64,000 nt of DNA from 21-14-0-10-47-8 sp966211455 (GCA_966211455.1 CBIHNI010000011.1:93626-157625), one strand, 5' to 3'; positions 24,124 to 31,992 are shown, counted from the stretch's first letter. Made by a program: numbers and translations. Notes: generated by a model not told the origin, from the sequence alone.

Positions 24124-24233
24124 GGGTTACTCGACACAGCTGTGCTTTACTGTAAACGGCAGCGCGTCCGTCCATGGGAACGCTGCAAGACGGCTGGGCG
24201 CCCCCGGCCATCGTGGCCGTCTTGTCTAAAATT
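24124..24233 (+). repeat. Structured dispersed repeat, family A, copy 1
   Basis: First of three copies in the window (others at 34235-34403, minus, and 52652-52801, plus). It starts GGTTACTCG and ends GTCTAAAA. The 3' half folds: CAAGACGGC (24186-24194) pairs with GCCGTCTTG (24216-24224), and inside it GGCC-ATCGT-GGCC (24206-24218) makes a smaller stem. The 5' half is more diverged than in the other copies. No reading frame is conserved among copies. The homology downstream of GTCTAAAA that the other two copies share is missing here. Confidence 0.75.
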
Positions 24234-24276
24234 TGAATACAAAATCTACAGTCGGATCATGGACTTTTTCTCGCCT

Positions 24277-24312
24277 CATGAACAAGTCAACAAATTTGAT
24301 GACTTGTTCATG
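24277..24312. terminator. Perfect 13-bp hairpin with 10-base loop between convergent genes
   Basis: CATGAACAAGTCA (24277-24289) and TGACTTGTTCATG (24300-24312) pair perfectly around a ten-base loop. It lies between tpx (plus) and the BPL_N lipoprotein gene (minus), so it could stop transcription from both sides, but there is no U-run. Comparable large hairpins follow the other two A repeats (see findings). Confidence 0.45.
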
Positions 24313-24338
24313 ATGTGCGGATGAGAGGCCCCCGGGCT

Positions 24339-25190
24339 TCAGTACGAAGCCATGCGTGTGCGGGTCAGTGTCGACGTCACAAGCTGCTTCATGATTTCGT
24401 AATCCAGTCCGTCAGGATCGTTGCCGGCTGTGTTTCTCCAGCCTTGCGGGGCTTCTGGATGTGGGCCTGATACAGTGACGAAACCTTTGTGGAACCAAGT
24501 TTGTGAAACAGCCGCCTTTCCGTTTGCGTAACGAGCGACGACTCCACCCGCCCATTCAGGTGTCGAAGGGCCGCCGTACCACACCAGGTGGCGCGAAGTT
24601 CCGTTGGCGAATGTGACAGGGACCACGTCGGCGACCGCTGATGTGTTGCCCTCTGGGTACCACATTGGCAAGTGCGCGCCTTCAACCACCGGGAAGCCGT
24701 AAGACGTGACGTTGTCTGTTTCAGCGCCCGCTTCGACGGCAACGAATGCGCCGGCGCAAATTCCAAGGTAAGCGACTCCGCCATCACGAACCGCTTGGCG
24801 CACACGGACGCGGGTGGCACCCTTCAATCCGCTGGTGATCGTGCGAGCATATCCGCCGGGAACCAAAATCATGCGGTACTTTTCCATATCGCCCAAGCTC
24901 ATCGCATCAAGCCCTGCTGAATTCACCACGCTGTAGCTAAGACCCATGTCTTTGATGATCTTTTCAGTTGTTTGCCAATCCGAAGTGGAAACGCCGACGC
25001 CGCTGAATAATAGAACGTCTTTGGTCGCGCCTGTGTTCGGAGTCGAAACCGATGGATCGGTTTTCGATGTGTCTGGAAGAAGTGAGGAGTTGGCTTCTGC
25101 TGCATCGCTACCAGAACTGGGAGCACATCCCACTTGGACCGCGATCGACAGGGAGACTGTTGCCAAAAGTAGTGCCTGCTTCAAATTCAT
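24339..25190 (-). CDS. Lipoprotein with BPL_N (class I glutamine-amidotransferase-like) domain
   Basis: A 283-residue protein. The signal peptide ends in VQVGCAPSS, a lipobox with Cys22 as lipid anchor, followed by a low-complexity Ser/Thr linker to about residue 55. The rest matches the biotin-protein-ligase N-terminal-like amidotransferase fold: DVLLFSGVGVS, ILVPGGYA, and the nucleophile elbow YLGICAGAFVA with Cys145. A His in SGPHPEAP could be the second catalytic residue. No ligase domain is attached. Substrate unknown; placement outside the inner membrane is unusual for an amidotransferase fold. Confidence 0.8.
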   Translation of the reverse strand: MNLKQALLLATVSLSIAVQVGCAPSSGSDAAEANSSLLPDTSKTDPSVSTPNTGATKDVLLFSGVGVSTSDWQTTEKIIKDMGLSYSVVNSAGLDAMSLGDMEKYRMILVPGGYARTITSGLKGATRVRVRQAVRDGGVAYLGICAGAFVAVEAGAETDNVTSYGFPVVEGAHLPMWYPEGNTSAVADVVPVTFANGTSRHLVWYGGPSTPEWAGGVVARYANGKAAVSQTWFHKGFVTVSGPHPEAPQGWRNTAGNDPDGLDYEIMKQLVTSTLTRTRMASY

Positions 25191-25474
25191 TATGACCTCC
25201 TTGTCATGTATTCGAGGCTGTCGAGCCTTTTTAATAGAACTTGGTTAAAAACAATAAAAACCGAGAGGCCCTTCGAAGATTTGAAGGGAGTCACTCTCAA
25301 AACTGATTGCGATGAATCGGAGTGATTTCAGTTTTGCCGAGGGGAGGTTTTAAATGCAATGCATTCATGTCAAAACGACCCACGAAGTGCGAAAGAACAG
25401 CGATTTTCCTTCGAGACTGTTGAAACTTCGCTTTGAGCGGGATAGCTTTTTGTTCATTCACATTGGGGAATATG
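25191..25474 (+). other. deoC leader region with possible leader ORF
   Basis: Divergent gap between the BPL_N gene and deoC. On the plus strand it has two small inverted repeats (AGGCT-GTCG-AGCCT followed by T-run at 25215-25232; CCCTTC/GAAGGG near 25270-25290). At 25354 an ATG with GGGGAGG six bases before it opens a 78-codon frame (25354-25590) that runs 116 bases into deoC in another frame. The ribosome site is better than that of deoC itself; the peptide (MQCIHVKTTHEV...) shows no known motif. Either a leader peptide controlling deoC or chance. Confidence 0.35.
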
Positions 25475-26434
25475 ATGCGAACAATTTCAGTCACAAAAGA
25501 CAATGGCGCACCCATTGCGATTTTGGCGCAGGCCATCGACGAAGTCGGTGCCAACGAACGCGCCGATTTCTTTACCAAACGCAGTGTTAAAAAGGATTCA
25601 AAGCTCGCCGCACTTTATCTTGCGATCAGCATGTGCGACCTGACCACCTTAGAAGGAGCAGACACGCCGGGAAAGGTTTTGCAGATGTGCGCGAAGGCGC
25701 GCAATCCCGTGCCGCCGGATTTGATTGCAGCGGCTTTGCAGAAGAAATCTCTGCCGCCGGTCCCATCTGTGGCCGCTGTTTGTGTCTATCCTTCGATGGT
25801 TCCTGTCGCGGTCAAAGCTCTGCAAGGAACGAATATCGGAATTGCGTCGGTTGCGACCGCATTCCCCTCCGGCCAGGCACCCTTGGAAGTGAAAATCGAA
25901 GACACCCGCTTTGCCGTCGAGCAAGGGGCCAGTGAAATCGATATGGTGATCAACCGCGGCGCTTTCTTGTCGGGACGCTATCAGCAAGTCTTCGACGAAA
26001 TTGTCGAGGTGAAACGCGCTTGTGCGGACGCCCACCTGAAAGTGATTCTGGAAACCGGTGAGCTAGGTTCTTATGACCGCGTCCGCCTGGCTTCGGATAT
26101 CGCCATGGAAGCGGGCGCTGATTTTATCAAAACATCCACGGGCAAGGTGACCCCGGCCGCCACCCTTCCCGTCACCTTGGTGATGTTGCAAGCGATTGCC
26201 GATTTCCGAAAACGCACCGGAAAAAAAATCGGCATGAAACCGGCGGGCGGAATCCGTACGGCGAAACAAGCCATCCATTACCTGTGCATGCTAAATGAAG
26301 TCTTGGGCCCTGAATGGATGACGCCTGATATGTTCCGCTTCGGCGCTAGCGCCCTGGTGAATGATCTCTTGAAGCAGATCTTCAAAGAACTCACAGGCCG
26401 TTATTACTACGATAAAGCTTTCTCTTTGGATTAA
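25475..26434 (+). CDS. deoC: Deoxyribose-phosphate aldolase
   Basis: A 319-residue class I aldolase that splits 2-deoxyribose 5-phosphate into glyceraldehyde 3-phosphate and acetaldehyde. Schiff-base Lys is in ADFIKTSTGK; the second active-site Lys in GMKPAGGIRT; the catalytic Asp in GASEIDMVIN. The chain is longer than E. coli DeoC (259) mainly at the N-terminus. Two adjacent ATG codons at 25472 and 25475 are possible; the second is better spaced from GGGG. First gene of an operon with two aldehyde-dehydrogenase genes, which would consume the acetaldehyde. In a nucleic-acid-consuming bacterium it would serve DNA catabolism. Confidence 0.95.
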   Translation: MRTISVTKDNGAPIAILAQAIDEVGANERADFFTKRSVKKDSKLAALYLAISMCDLTTLEGADTPGKVLQMCAKARNPVPPDLIAAALQKKSLPPVPSVAAVCVYPSMVPVAVKALQGTNIGIASVATAFPSGQAPLEVKIEDTRFAVEQGASEIDMVINRGAFLSGRYQQVFDEIVEVKRACADAHLKVILETGELGSYDRVRLASDIAMEAGADFIKTSTGKVTPAATLPVTLVMLQAIADFRKRTGKKIGMKPAGGIRTAKQAIHYLCMLNEVLGPEWMTPDMFRFGASALVNDLLKQIFKELTGRYYYDKAFSLD

Positions 26435-26446
26435 GGATCAAAGAAC

Positions 26447-27940
26447 ATGCAAACAAACCCATCAAAGAACTCTCCTGAAAAAACATCGGCGGCCATGATC
26501 ACGCCAAACTTCGAGTACGCGCCGTCATTGGAAGCCATCGACATCGTCAAAATCGAAGCGAAGAACAAGCTTTTTATCGGCGGAAAGTTTCTTGCTCCAA
26601 ATAGCGACAAGTATTTCCCAAGCTACAATCCCGCAACCGGCGAAGCCTTGGCCGAAATCGCCGAAGCCAACGCCAAAGATGTCGACCTGGCAGTGAAGGC
26701 CGCACGCAAAGCGCACACCCTTTGGTCGAAGATGTCCGGCAAAGAGCGCGGTCGTTATCTGTACCGCATCGCCCGTTTGATCCAAGAGCGCGCGCGCGAG
26801 CTGACCGTGCTGGAAACTTTGGATAACGGAAAACCCATCCGCGAATCACGTGATATCGATATCCCTTTGGTGGCTGCGCATTTCTTTTATTACGCCGGCT
26901 GGGCGGACAAATTGGATTACGCCGTCCCTGGCCGCAAGGTGAAATCTTTGGGCGTCGTGGGCCAAGTGATTCCATGGAACTTTCCGCTTTTGATGGCCGC
27001 ATGGAAAATCGCACCGGCATTGGCCTGCGGAAACACGGTCGTGATCAAACCGGCTGAAACCACATCGCTATCGATCCTGCTGCTCGCACAGATTCTGCAG
27101 GAATCCGGCTTGCCTGAAGGTGTGGTCAACATCGTGACGGGCGCCGGTGAAACCGGGGCCGCCCTGGTGAAACACAACGACATCAACAAGGTCGCCTTCA
27201 CCGGCTCGACGGAGGTCGGAAAATTGATCGCACGCGGAATTGCCAATTCAGATAAAAAACTGACTCTTGAATTGGGTGGAAAGTCGGCGCATATCATTTT
27301 CGAAGATGCCGCCATGGACCAGGCGATCGAAGGTGTCATCAACGGGATCTTCTTCAACCAAGGACACGTCTGCTGTGCGGGTTCGCGCTTGCTATTGGAA
27401 GAGTCGATCGCCGAAAGCTTCGTCGAAAAATTGAAAACGCGCATGAATCAATTGCGCGTCGGAAATCCTTTGGACAAGAACACCGATGTGGGAGCCATCA
27501 ACTCGAAAGCGGAACTGCAGAAAATCCAAGGCCTGATCGAAACCGGTCGCAATGAAGGTGCCGAGTTCTTTGAAGCCAATGGCTCGAACCTGCCGAGCAA
27601 AGGATACTTCTTAAAGCCTTGCTTCTTCAGTGGTGTGTCGTCGGCCTTTACTTTAAGCCGTGTCGAAGTTTTCGGTCCGGTGCTGGCGATTTCAACTTTC
27701 CGAACGGCGCAAGAGGCGGTTTTGAAAGCGAACGACACACCTTATGGATTGGCGGCCGGAATCTGGTCGGAAAAAGGTTCGAAGATTCACAAAACGGCTT
27801 CGCAACTAAAGGCCGGCGTGATCTGGGCGAACACTTATAACAAGTTCGATCCGACGTCGCCATTCGGCGGATATTTTGAAAGTGGTTTCGGTCGCGAAGG
27901 CGGCCGACATGGTCTTTTCCCTTATCTCGAGGTGCAATAA
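26447..27940 (+). CDS. Aldehyde dehydrogenase
   Basis: A 497-residue NAD(P)-dependent aldehyde dehydrogenase. Signatures: VIPWNFPLLMAAWK, VAFTGSTEVGK (cofactor loop), LELGGKSAHI with the general-base Glu, and FFNQGHVCCAGSRL with the nucleophile Cys (two adjacent Cys). Followed by EVFGPVLAIS and the C-terminal NKFDPTSPFGGY. It most probably oxidises the acetaldehyde released by DeoC to acetate. Starts 12 bases after deoC (AAGGA in the gap) and overlaps the next gene as TAATG. An N-terminal extension of ~40 residues precedes the fold. Confidence 0.93.
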   Translation: MQTNPSKNSPEKTSAAMITPNFEYAPSLEAIDIVKIEAKNKLFIGGKFLAPNSDKYFPSYNPATGEALAEIAEANAKDVDLAVKAARKAHTLWSKMSGKERGRYLYRIARLIQERARELTVLETLDNGKPIRESRDIDIPLVAAHFFYYAGWADKLDYAVPGRKVKSLGVVGQVIPWNFPLLMAAWKIAPALACGNTVVIKPAETTSLSILLLAQILQESGLPEGVVNIVTGAGETGAALVKHNDINKVAFTGSTEVGKLIARGIANSDKKLTLELGGKSAHIIFEDAAMDQAIEGVINGIFFNQGHVCCAGSRLLLEESIAESFVEKLKTRMNQLRVGNPLDKNTDVGAINSKAELQKIQGLIETGRNEGAEFFEANGSNLPSKGYFLKPCFFSGVSSAFTLSRVEVFGPVLAISTFRTAQEAVLKANDTPYGLAAGIWSEKGSKIHKTASQLKAGVIWANTYNKFDPTSPFGGYFESGFGREGGRHGLFPYLEVQ

Positions 27941-28803
27941 TGTCAGGCTTAAACGGAAACGGTCTTCAGATTGCCAAGACCATCAAACTTTTTATCGGTG
28001 GCGATTTCCCGCGTACCGAATCGGGCCGCAGTTTCCCCGTCTACGTTCATAAAACCAAGAACGTTTACGCTCATCTTTGCCGGGCTTCACGCAAAGATCT
28101 TCGCAATGCGATCACCGCCGCACAAGGAGCTCTTAGCTCGTGGGCCGGGAAAAGTGCCTACAACCGTGGACAGATTTTGTATCGCATGGCCGAGATGATG
28201 GAAGGCAAACGTCCCGAAATCGCCGAGATCATGACCGAGACTTTGGGCATGACCAAAGCGCAGATCGAGAAAAGCATCGATGCGGCCATTGACTCGCTTG
28301 TGTATTACGCGGGCTGGACCGACAAGTATCAACAAGTGATCGGCGCCGTGAACCCGGTCAGCGGTCCCCATCACAACTTCACCACGCCCGAGCCCGTGGG
28401 TGTGGTCGGCATGATGGCCAATTCCAAATTTGATTTCGCTTCCCTGGTCGCACAGATTGCCGCGATCATCGCATCCGGCAATGTGGTGGTCTGCTTGATG
28501 GCGGAAAAAGGAGCGGCGACCTTGGCGCCGCTTTCCGAAGTCTTCGCAACGTCGGATTTAACCAAAGGCGTGGTGAATCTTTTGACCGGACAATTGGACG
28601 AGCTGGCTCCGCAATTCGGCCAGCACATGGAGATCCAGTCTTTAAGCTGTCAGGTTCAAGACGAGAAGGTCTTGGCCGCTTTGAAAGATGGCGCCGCCGA
28701 AAATATGAAGCGAGTCATCGGCCCCTTGAAGGAAGATCAGTCGCTGGAGAATCTTTTAAGCTTCGTCGAGTACAAAACCGTTTGGCATCCGATCGGGCAT
28801 TAA
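27940..28803 (+). CDS. Truncated aldehyde-dehydrogenase-like protein without the catalytic domain
   Basis: A 287-residue protein homologous to the N-terminal half of aldehyde dehydrogenases: IKLFIGGDFPRTESGRSFPV, ALSSWAGKSAYNRGQILYRMAEMME and the VYYAGWTDKYQQV segment match the preceding gene. It ends where the catalytic Cys domain would begin; neither the LELGGK Glu nor the GHVCCAG Cys region is present, and the cofactor Rossmann part is degenerate (NSKFDFASL for PWNFPLLMA). Not a frameshift: the end is natural and no in-frame remnant follows. The TAATG overlap and the deoC context suggest a structural or regulatory subunit. Confidence 0.85.
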   Translation: MSGLNGNGLQIAKTIKLFIGGDFPRTESGRSFPVYVHKTKNVYAHLCRASRKDLRNAITAAQGALSSWAGKSAYNRGQILYRMAEMMEGKRPEIAEIMTETLGMTKAQIEKSIDAAIDSLVYYAGWTDKYQQVIGAVNPVSGPHHNFTTPEPVGVVGMMANSKFDFASLVAQIAAIIASGNVVVCLMAEKGAATLAPLSEVFATSDLTKGVVNLLTGQLDELAPQFGQHMEIQSLSCQVQDEKVLAALKDGAAENMKRVIGPLKEDQSLENLLSFVEYKTVWHPIGH

Positions 28804-28809
28804 GCTCGG

Positions 28810-29301
28810 TTATTTGTTTTTTGCGACCTGCAGCTGACCCAAGAACAGGCGTTGATTTTCAATGTCCTCGTGGGAAAGCTGATTTGAACTGCCATGACCC
28901 GACTGATTGAGGTAATACTGATGGCGGCGGTCTTCGATTTCCAGGATTCGCGCCACCGTCGCTAAAAAATCGGCAGTGGGCGTCCCCTTTTCGATGACGT
29001 CGGCAACCCCCAAACGCAAGGCGGTCAGCACGACTTCCTTGGTCACAAGGCCCGTCAGAAACACGATGGGCGTCATCACACCCATTTTTCGAATCAATCT
29101 TGTCAGCTCGGTGCCGGGGATGCGGGGCATTTGGATATCGACCAAAATCAAAGAGTAAGTCTGATTCTTCAAAAGAGCCAAAGCCGCTTCTGGCTCTTCA
29201 ACAAAAGTGACATCTTCATAATCCAGAAATAGGACTTCGCCCACGGTGCGGCCGACTTCGTTATTGTCATCGATTAAAAGGATCTTTTTGTTCTGTGCCA
29301 T
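28810..29301 (-). CDS. Single-domain response regulator with C-terminal tail
   Basis: A 163-residue protein: receiver domain of ~120 residues with Asp11-Asp12, phospho-acceptor Asp55 (LILVDIQMPR), Thr83 (IVFLTGL) and Lys105 (VIEKGTP), so all key residues are present. The remaining ~40 residues (HQYYLNQSGHGSSNQ...) contain no DNA-binding or enzyme domain. It would act by protein contact, like CheY. No kinase gene is next to it. Convergent with the deoC operon, six bases apart. Confidence 0.88.
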   Translation of the reverse strand: MAQNKKILLIDDNNEVGRTVGEVLFLDYEDVTFVEEPEAALALLKNQTYSLILVDIQMPRIPGTELTRLIRKMGVMTPIVFLTGLVTKEVVLTALRLGVADVIEKGTPTADFLATVARILEIEDRRHQYYLNQSGHGSSNQLSHEDIENQRLFLGQLQVAKNK

Positions 29302-29465
29302 GTCTTACTTTACGGCCGGAACATCGGGCCAGTAAAGCGATCGGGGCGATGTTCATGAAGCTCTCGCAGGTGTGATGGGAAGGTTGAAATTTCCTAAAGA
29401 GATCTTGAGGTTTGAAGACGCGCTGATTCGAAATGAAACAAAAAAGGATTTTATTTAACCAATTC

Positions 29466-30218
29466 TTAAACCGCAAACTCGTCCACGTCGTCATCTTCGC
29501 TTTTCTTCACCGGCGTGGTCTCAATATGCAAAAGCTCTTCGATGGTTTTTTCGATATATAAGGCTTCGGTGAGATCATTCGCCGGACACAACTTCTCCAG
29601 ACGGCCATCCGTGGTGTGCAGATCCACGCCGAAGGAAAACTGCGGTGGCGCTTCGCTCTTTTTGGGATTGATCTTCCAGACCGTGAAGCTTGCGATTTCG
29701 TCCGTGCGGTAGACCTTCACCCGGCCCCACGAAATCGGCGCCGTTCCGACGACGACTTTATCGTTCTTCAGCATGATGGTCGTGGTGTTCAGAAGCTGTT
29801 GCAAAGCGCGGTAGAAGACGACCAAAGTGAAAAGCCCAAAGATCGCAAGCGCCACCACCCGCTCGGGCGTTTCGAAGTCATGACGGTTGATATAAGTCCA
29901 CATCGCCGCCGCGATCCACAGGCTGTCGCAAAGAAGAGCCAGGCCTATCAGATATTTTGAATATTTCGAGCGCCATCGTTTTTCGATGATGGAAATCGAG
30001 CCTTCGCGCTGAAGCGTCACCTCTTCACTGGCCGGGACCAAGTCCTTATTGAACTGCACGTGGGCCGTGTTCTCGCCCCGCATTTCGATGGGCATTTGGT
30101 GCTGACAAGACGGACAGATCAAAGCGGATCCCGCTTTGGCATCCGCCATCTGCAGTTGGGTTTGGCACTGTTCACAGCGCACATTTGCGAGCCGAAACAG
30201 CAAGCTGCCAAAATTCAT
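29466..30218 (-). CDS. Zinc-ribbon membrane protein of unknown function
   Basis: A 250-residue protein. ATG 30218 has GGAGGA seven bases upstream and is preferred to the in-frame start 75 bases earlier. A zinc ribbon with Cys15, Cys18, Cys35 and Cys38 (RCEQCQT; ICPSCQH) opens the chain, two membrane helices follow (~residues 88-105 and ~120-142), then a ~100-residue cytoplasmic domain of PH-like, beta-rich sequence (IMLKNDKVVVGTAPISWG; DEIASFTVW) and an acidic tail. This order of zinc ribbon, helix pair and PH-like domain is found in uncharacterised bacterial proteins. Function not known. Confidence 0.7.
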   Translation of the reverse strand: MNFGSLLFRLANVRCEQCQTQLQMADAKAGSALICPSCQHQMPIEMRGENTAHVQFNKDLVPASEEVTLQREGSISIIEKRWRSKYSKYLIGLALLCDSLWIAAAMWTYINRHDFETPERVVALAIFGLFTLVVFYRALQQLLNTTTIMLKNDKVVVGTAPISWGRVKVYRTDEIASFTVWKINPKKSEAPPQFSFGVDLHTTDGRLEKLCPANDLTEALYIEKTIEELLHIETTPVKKSEDDDVDEFAV

Positions 30219-30284
30219 TCGAAGTTCCTCCGGATGAAGCGCCAGCACGAAGCACTTGTTGGTTCTAAAACCATTATAGTCTAT

Positions 30285-30313
30285 GAGAATCACTGACAGT
30301 TATCACTATTCTC
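30285..30313. promoter_or_regulatory. Inverted repeat in divergent intergenic region
   Basis: GAGAAT (30285-30290) and ATTCTC (30308-30313) form the ends of an imperfect palindrome GAGAATCACTGA-N6-TCACTATTCTC between the zinc-ribbon gene (minus) and the small membrane protein gene (plus). It may be an operator. The TGAGAATCA part resembles the Fur box at 47409, but the rest does not. Confidence 0.3.
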
Positions 30314-30462
30314 TGAAGAAAGTGTCGAGCTCCTAGCCTCTCATTAACTTCACCTTGATTCTCAATCCGACCAAAGACCTGCATCCCAAAATGAGACAGC
30401 GACCAAAAAGGCTTTCAAAAAGATATGTGCATTTCTTCGACAATCTGAGAGAGGATGAACTT

Positions 30463-30690
30463 ATGGACATGCTCGATCTCAGCTTCTCGCCTTCTGCACT
30501 GGCCGCCGGATTTTTATTTGGCGTGATTGGCCTCTGGCTTTTCCGCGAAGGCCGCAGACGCGATCAATCCAGGGTTCTTTGGATCGGCGTCACCATGATG
30601 ATCTATCCTTACTTTTTAGAAAGCGCCAAAGCCCTTTGGGGAGTCGGCCTCTTGCTGTGCCTGCTCGCTTATTTTTTCTGGTGGGGGTAA
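30463..30690 (+). CDS. Small two-helix membrane protein
   Basis: A 75-residue protein. ATG 30463 has GAGAGG eight bases upstream and starts right at the conserved-looking part; an earlier in-frame start would add 36 polar residues. Two membrane helices: PSALAAGFLFGVIGLWLF and ALWGVGLLLCLLAYFFWWG, joined by REGRRRDQSRVLWIGVTMM. A similar compact layout is common in uncharacterised small proteins of proteobacteria. Function unknown. Confidence 0.6.
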   Translation: MDMLDLSFSPSALAAGFLFGVIGLWLFREGRRRDQSRVLWIGVTMMIYPYFLESAKALWGVGLLLCLLAYFFWWG

Positions 30691-30821
30691 GGCCTGCGAA
30701 TTCTTCAGGCAATCTGAGCATCGACCACCGGTGTTAAGAGCTCTATATCCTGCGACAAGTGTTGACGATTCGATGCGAAATCGAGTCAAGTGTTGGCCAT
30801 CATAAACGGAGGACAACAACT

Positions 30822-31313
30822 ATGAAAAAACTTATTTTGGTCGGAGCGATCTTGTTCGCGGGTGCGGCTCAAGCTGCTAACAATTCTATCACGGGTCTTT
30901 TGGGCTTCCAACAGAGCGCTGTGAACTTTGGTGTGAACTATGAAAATCGCTTGGACAACGCTTTCGGCGTTGGCGGATTCTTTCACTACTCTTCTGAGAA
31001 GAAAGACAACGCTTTCAAAAACCAAACGATGGCTTTCGGTGCGATGGCTCCAGCTCACTTGCTTGATTCATCCCGCTTGGATGCCTACGTGGCTCCAGGC
31101 TTCGCCGTGATCATGGTCAAAGGATACGATGGCGCAGCTTACTCGAAAGACGATCAAACGACTTTCGGCCCAATCTGGAAAATGGGCGTTTTGTTCAAAC
31201 TGACGGCAACTGTGAAAGTCGGTATCGAGCAAACAGAACTGGTCAACTGGTTCTCGGATAAAGCCGCTCCAGGCGTTTCTTACACGAACGCCGCATTGAA
31301 CTTCTCGTTCTAA
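30822..31313 (+). CDS. Outer-membrane barrel-like exported protein
   Basis: A 163-residue protein. GGAGG ten bases before ATG 30822; a signal peptide (KKLILVGAILFAGAAQA) then eight or so predicted beta strands, ending NAALNFSF with the terminal Phe of barrels. Strong ribosome site, favourable codons and a strong terminator right after (31343-31373) suggest high expression. Family unclear; similar in size to small OmpX/OmpW-like proteins. Confidence 0.7.
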   Translation: MKKLILVGAILFAGAAQAANNSITGLLGFQQSAVNFGVNYENRLDNAFGVGGFFHYSSEKKDNAFKNQTMAFGAMAPAHLLDSSRLDAYVAPGFAVIMVKGYDGAAYSKDDQTTFGPIWKMGVLFKLTATVKVGIEQTELVNWFSDKAAPGVSYTNAALNFSF

Positions 31314-31342
31314 TTTAGAAGAAGTTTAAAACCGGAAAAAAG

Positions 31343-31373
31343 AAAAACGGACTGTTCATCACAGTCCGTTTTT
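31343..31373 (+). terminator. Intrinsic terminator
   Basis: AAAAACGGACTGT (31343-31355), loop TCATC, ACAGTCCGTTTTT (31361-31373), a perfect 13-base stem including the A/T tracts, followed by further T residues. It lies 30 bases after the barrel gene stop and works in principle in both directions. Confidence 0.9.
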
Positions 31374-31447
31374 TATTTTGAACGCCAAGATTGAAAAGAA
31401 AAATCTCAGCCCTTAAATTCTAATCCTCTAATCTTCGAACCTTGCAG

Positions 31448-31561
31448 AAACCAACTCATAAATGCGAGATCAAGGCGCAAGGAGGAAGGCGCGGCCGGCC
31501 AGGCGCGCGAATAGCACGTCGACGACGCGGCAACGCCGAGATCGCGTTTATGGGTTGGTTT
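31448..31561. repeat. 114-bp element with long terminal inverted repeats
   Basis: The left end (31448-31471, AAACCAACTCATAAATGCGA...) and the right end (31540-31561) are inverted copies: their reverse complements differ at two or three positions plus a two-base gap (AAACCAACCCATAAACGCGATC). The 68-base GC-rich core contains CGCGAATAGC and GGCAACGCC. It reads as a miniature mobile element or REP-like unit, and lies against the 3' end of the DUF1328 gene. I see no second copy in this window. Confidence 0.65.
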
Positions 31562-31751
31562 ATGTGAGACCTCGAGGGTTTGCTGGCCCTGAACCTCTCA
31601 ACATTCCAACGACGAAGCTGATCAATGCCAGGATTAGGAACACAAACAAGAGTCCTTTTCCGATATCCATTGATACGCCTGCAAATCCTGTCGCGCCGAA
31701 AATAATCGCGACCAGAGCCAATACGAAAAACACAAGTGCTGCACGTAACAT
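31560..31751 (-). CDS. DUF1328 small membrane protein
   Basis: A 63-residue protein with AAGGAGG five bases before ATG 31751. Two membrane helices and the DUF1328/YtjA pattern LRAALVFFVLALVAIIFGATG, then IGKGLLFVFLILALISFVVG. These proteins are common beside stress genes in proteobacteria and Bdellovibrio, and are often induced by osmotic or envelope stress. Divergent from csbD and the following envelope genes. Function not established in the family. Confidence 0.88.
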   Translation of the reverse strand: MLRAALVFFVLALVAIIFGATGFAGVSMDIGKGLLFVFLILALISFVVGMLRGSGPANPRGLT

Positions 31752-31921
31752 ACAGACCTCCTTTTGATGTTTCTTTCAAAATGCAACGCCAAGGCCACCC
31801 CGACTTCCATTCTATGCGTCTTCCCTTAAAAGCCCGGGGTCAAATCTCCGCAGATTCGGGGAGAATTGCACCTTCCCCACTGTTTTGCATGGCAGCGTCT
31901 GCGATCTGCGACTGTTAGACG

Positions 31922-31938
31922 TTGGCATCGACATTGCC
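31922..31938 (+). promoter_or_regulatory. Candidate sigma-54 promoter for csbD
   Basis: TTGGCATCGACATTGCC matches the -24/-12 consensus (TGGCACG-N4-TTGC): GG and GC are twelve bases apart and nine of the ten most conserved bases fit apart from CG at the centre of the first half. It is ~55 bases before the CsbD start, and AGGGAGG (31981) follows. Sigma-54 use would link the stress cluster to an enhancer-binding activator; none is in the window. Confidence 0.4.
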
Positions 31939-31992
31939 TCTTTCAATTTCAAAGAGACTGTCAACCCTCAACTTTCAATCAGGGAGGTTCAC

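Noticed and set aside
24124..24233. A repeats as integron attC sites (GTTAGGA-like start, GTCTAAA-like end)
   Set aside because: The order of the GTTRRRY-like and RYYYAAC-like ends is reversed relative to attC, flanking sequence holds no cassette genes, and no integron integrase is present.
25215..25232. Terminator AGGCT-GTCG-AGCCT-TTTTT
   Set aside because: Five-base stem with no plus-strand gene directly upstream; left as a minor structure in the deoC leader.
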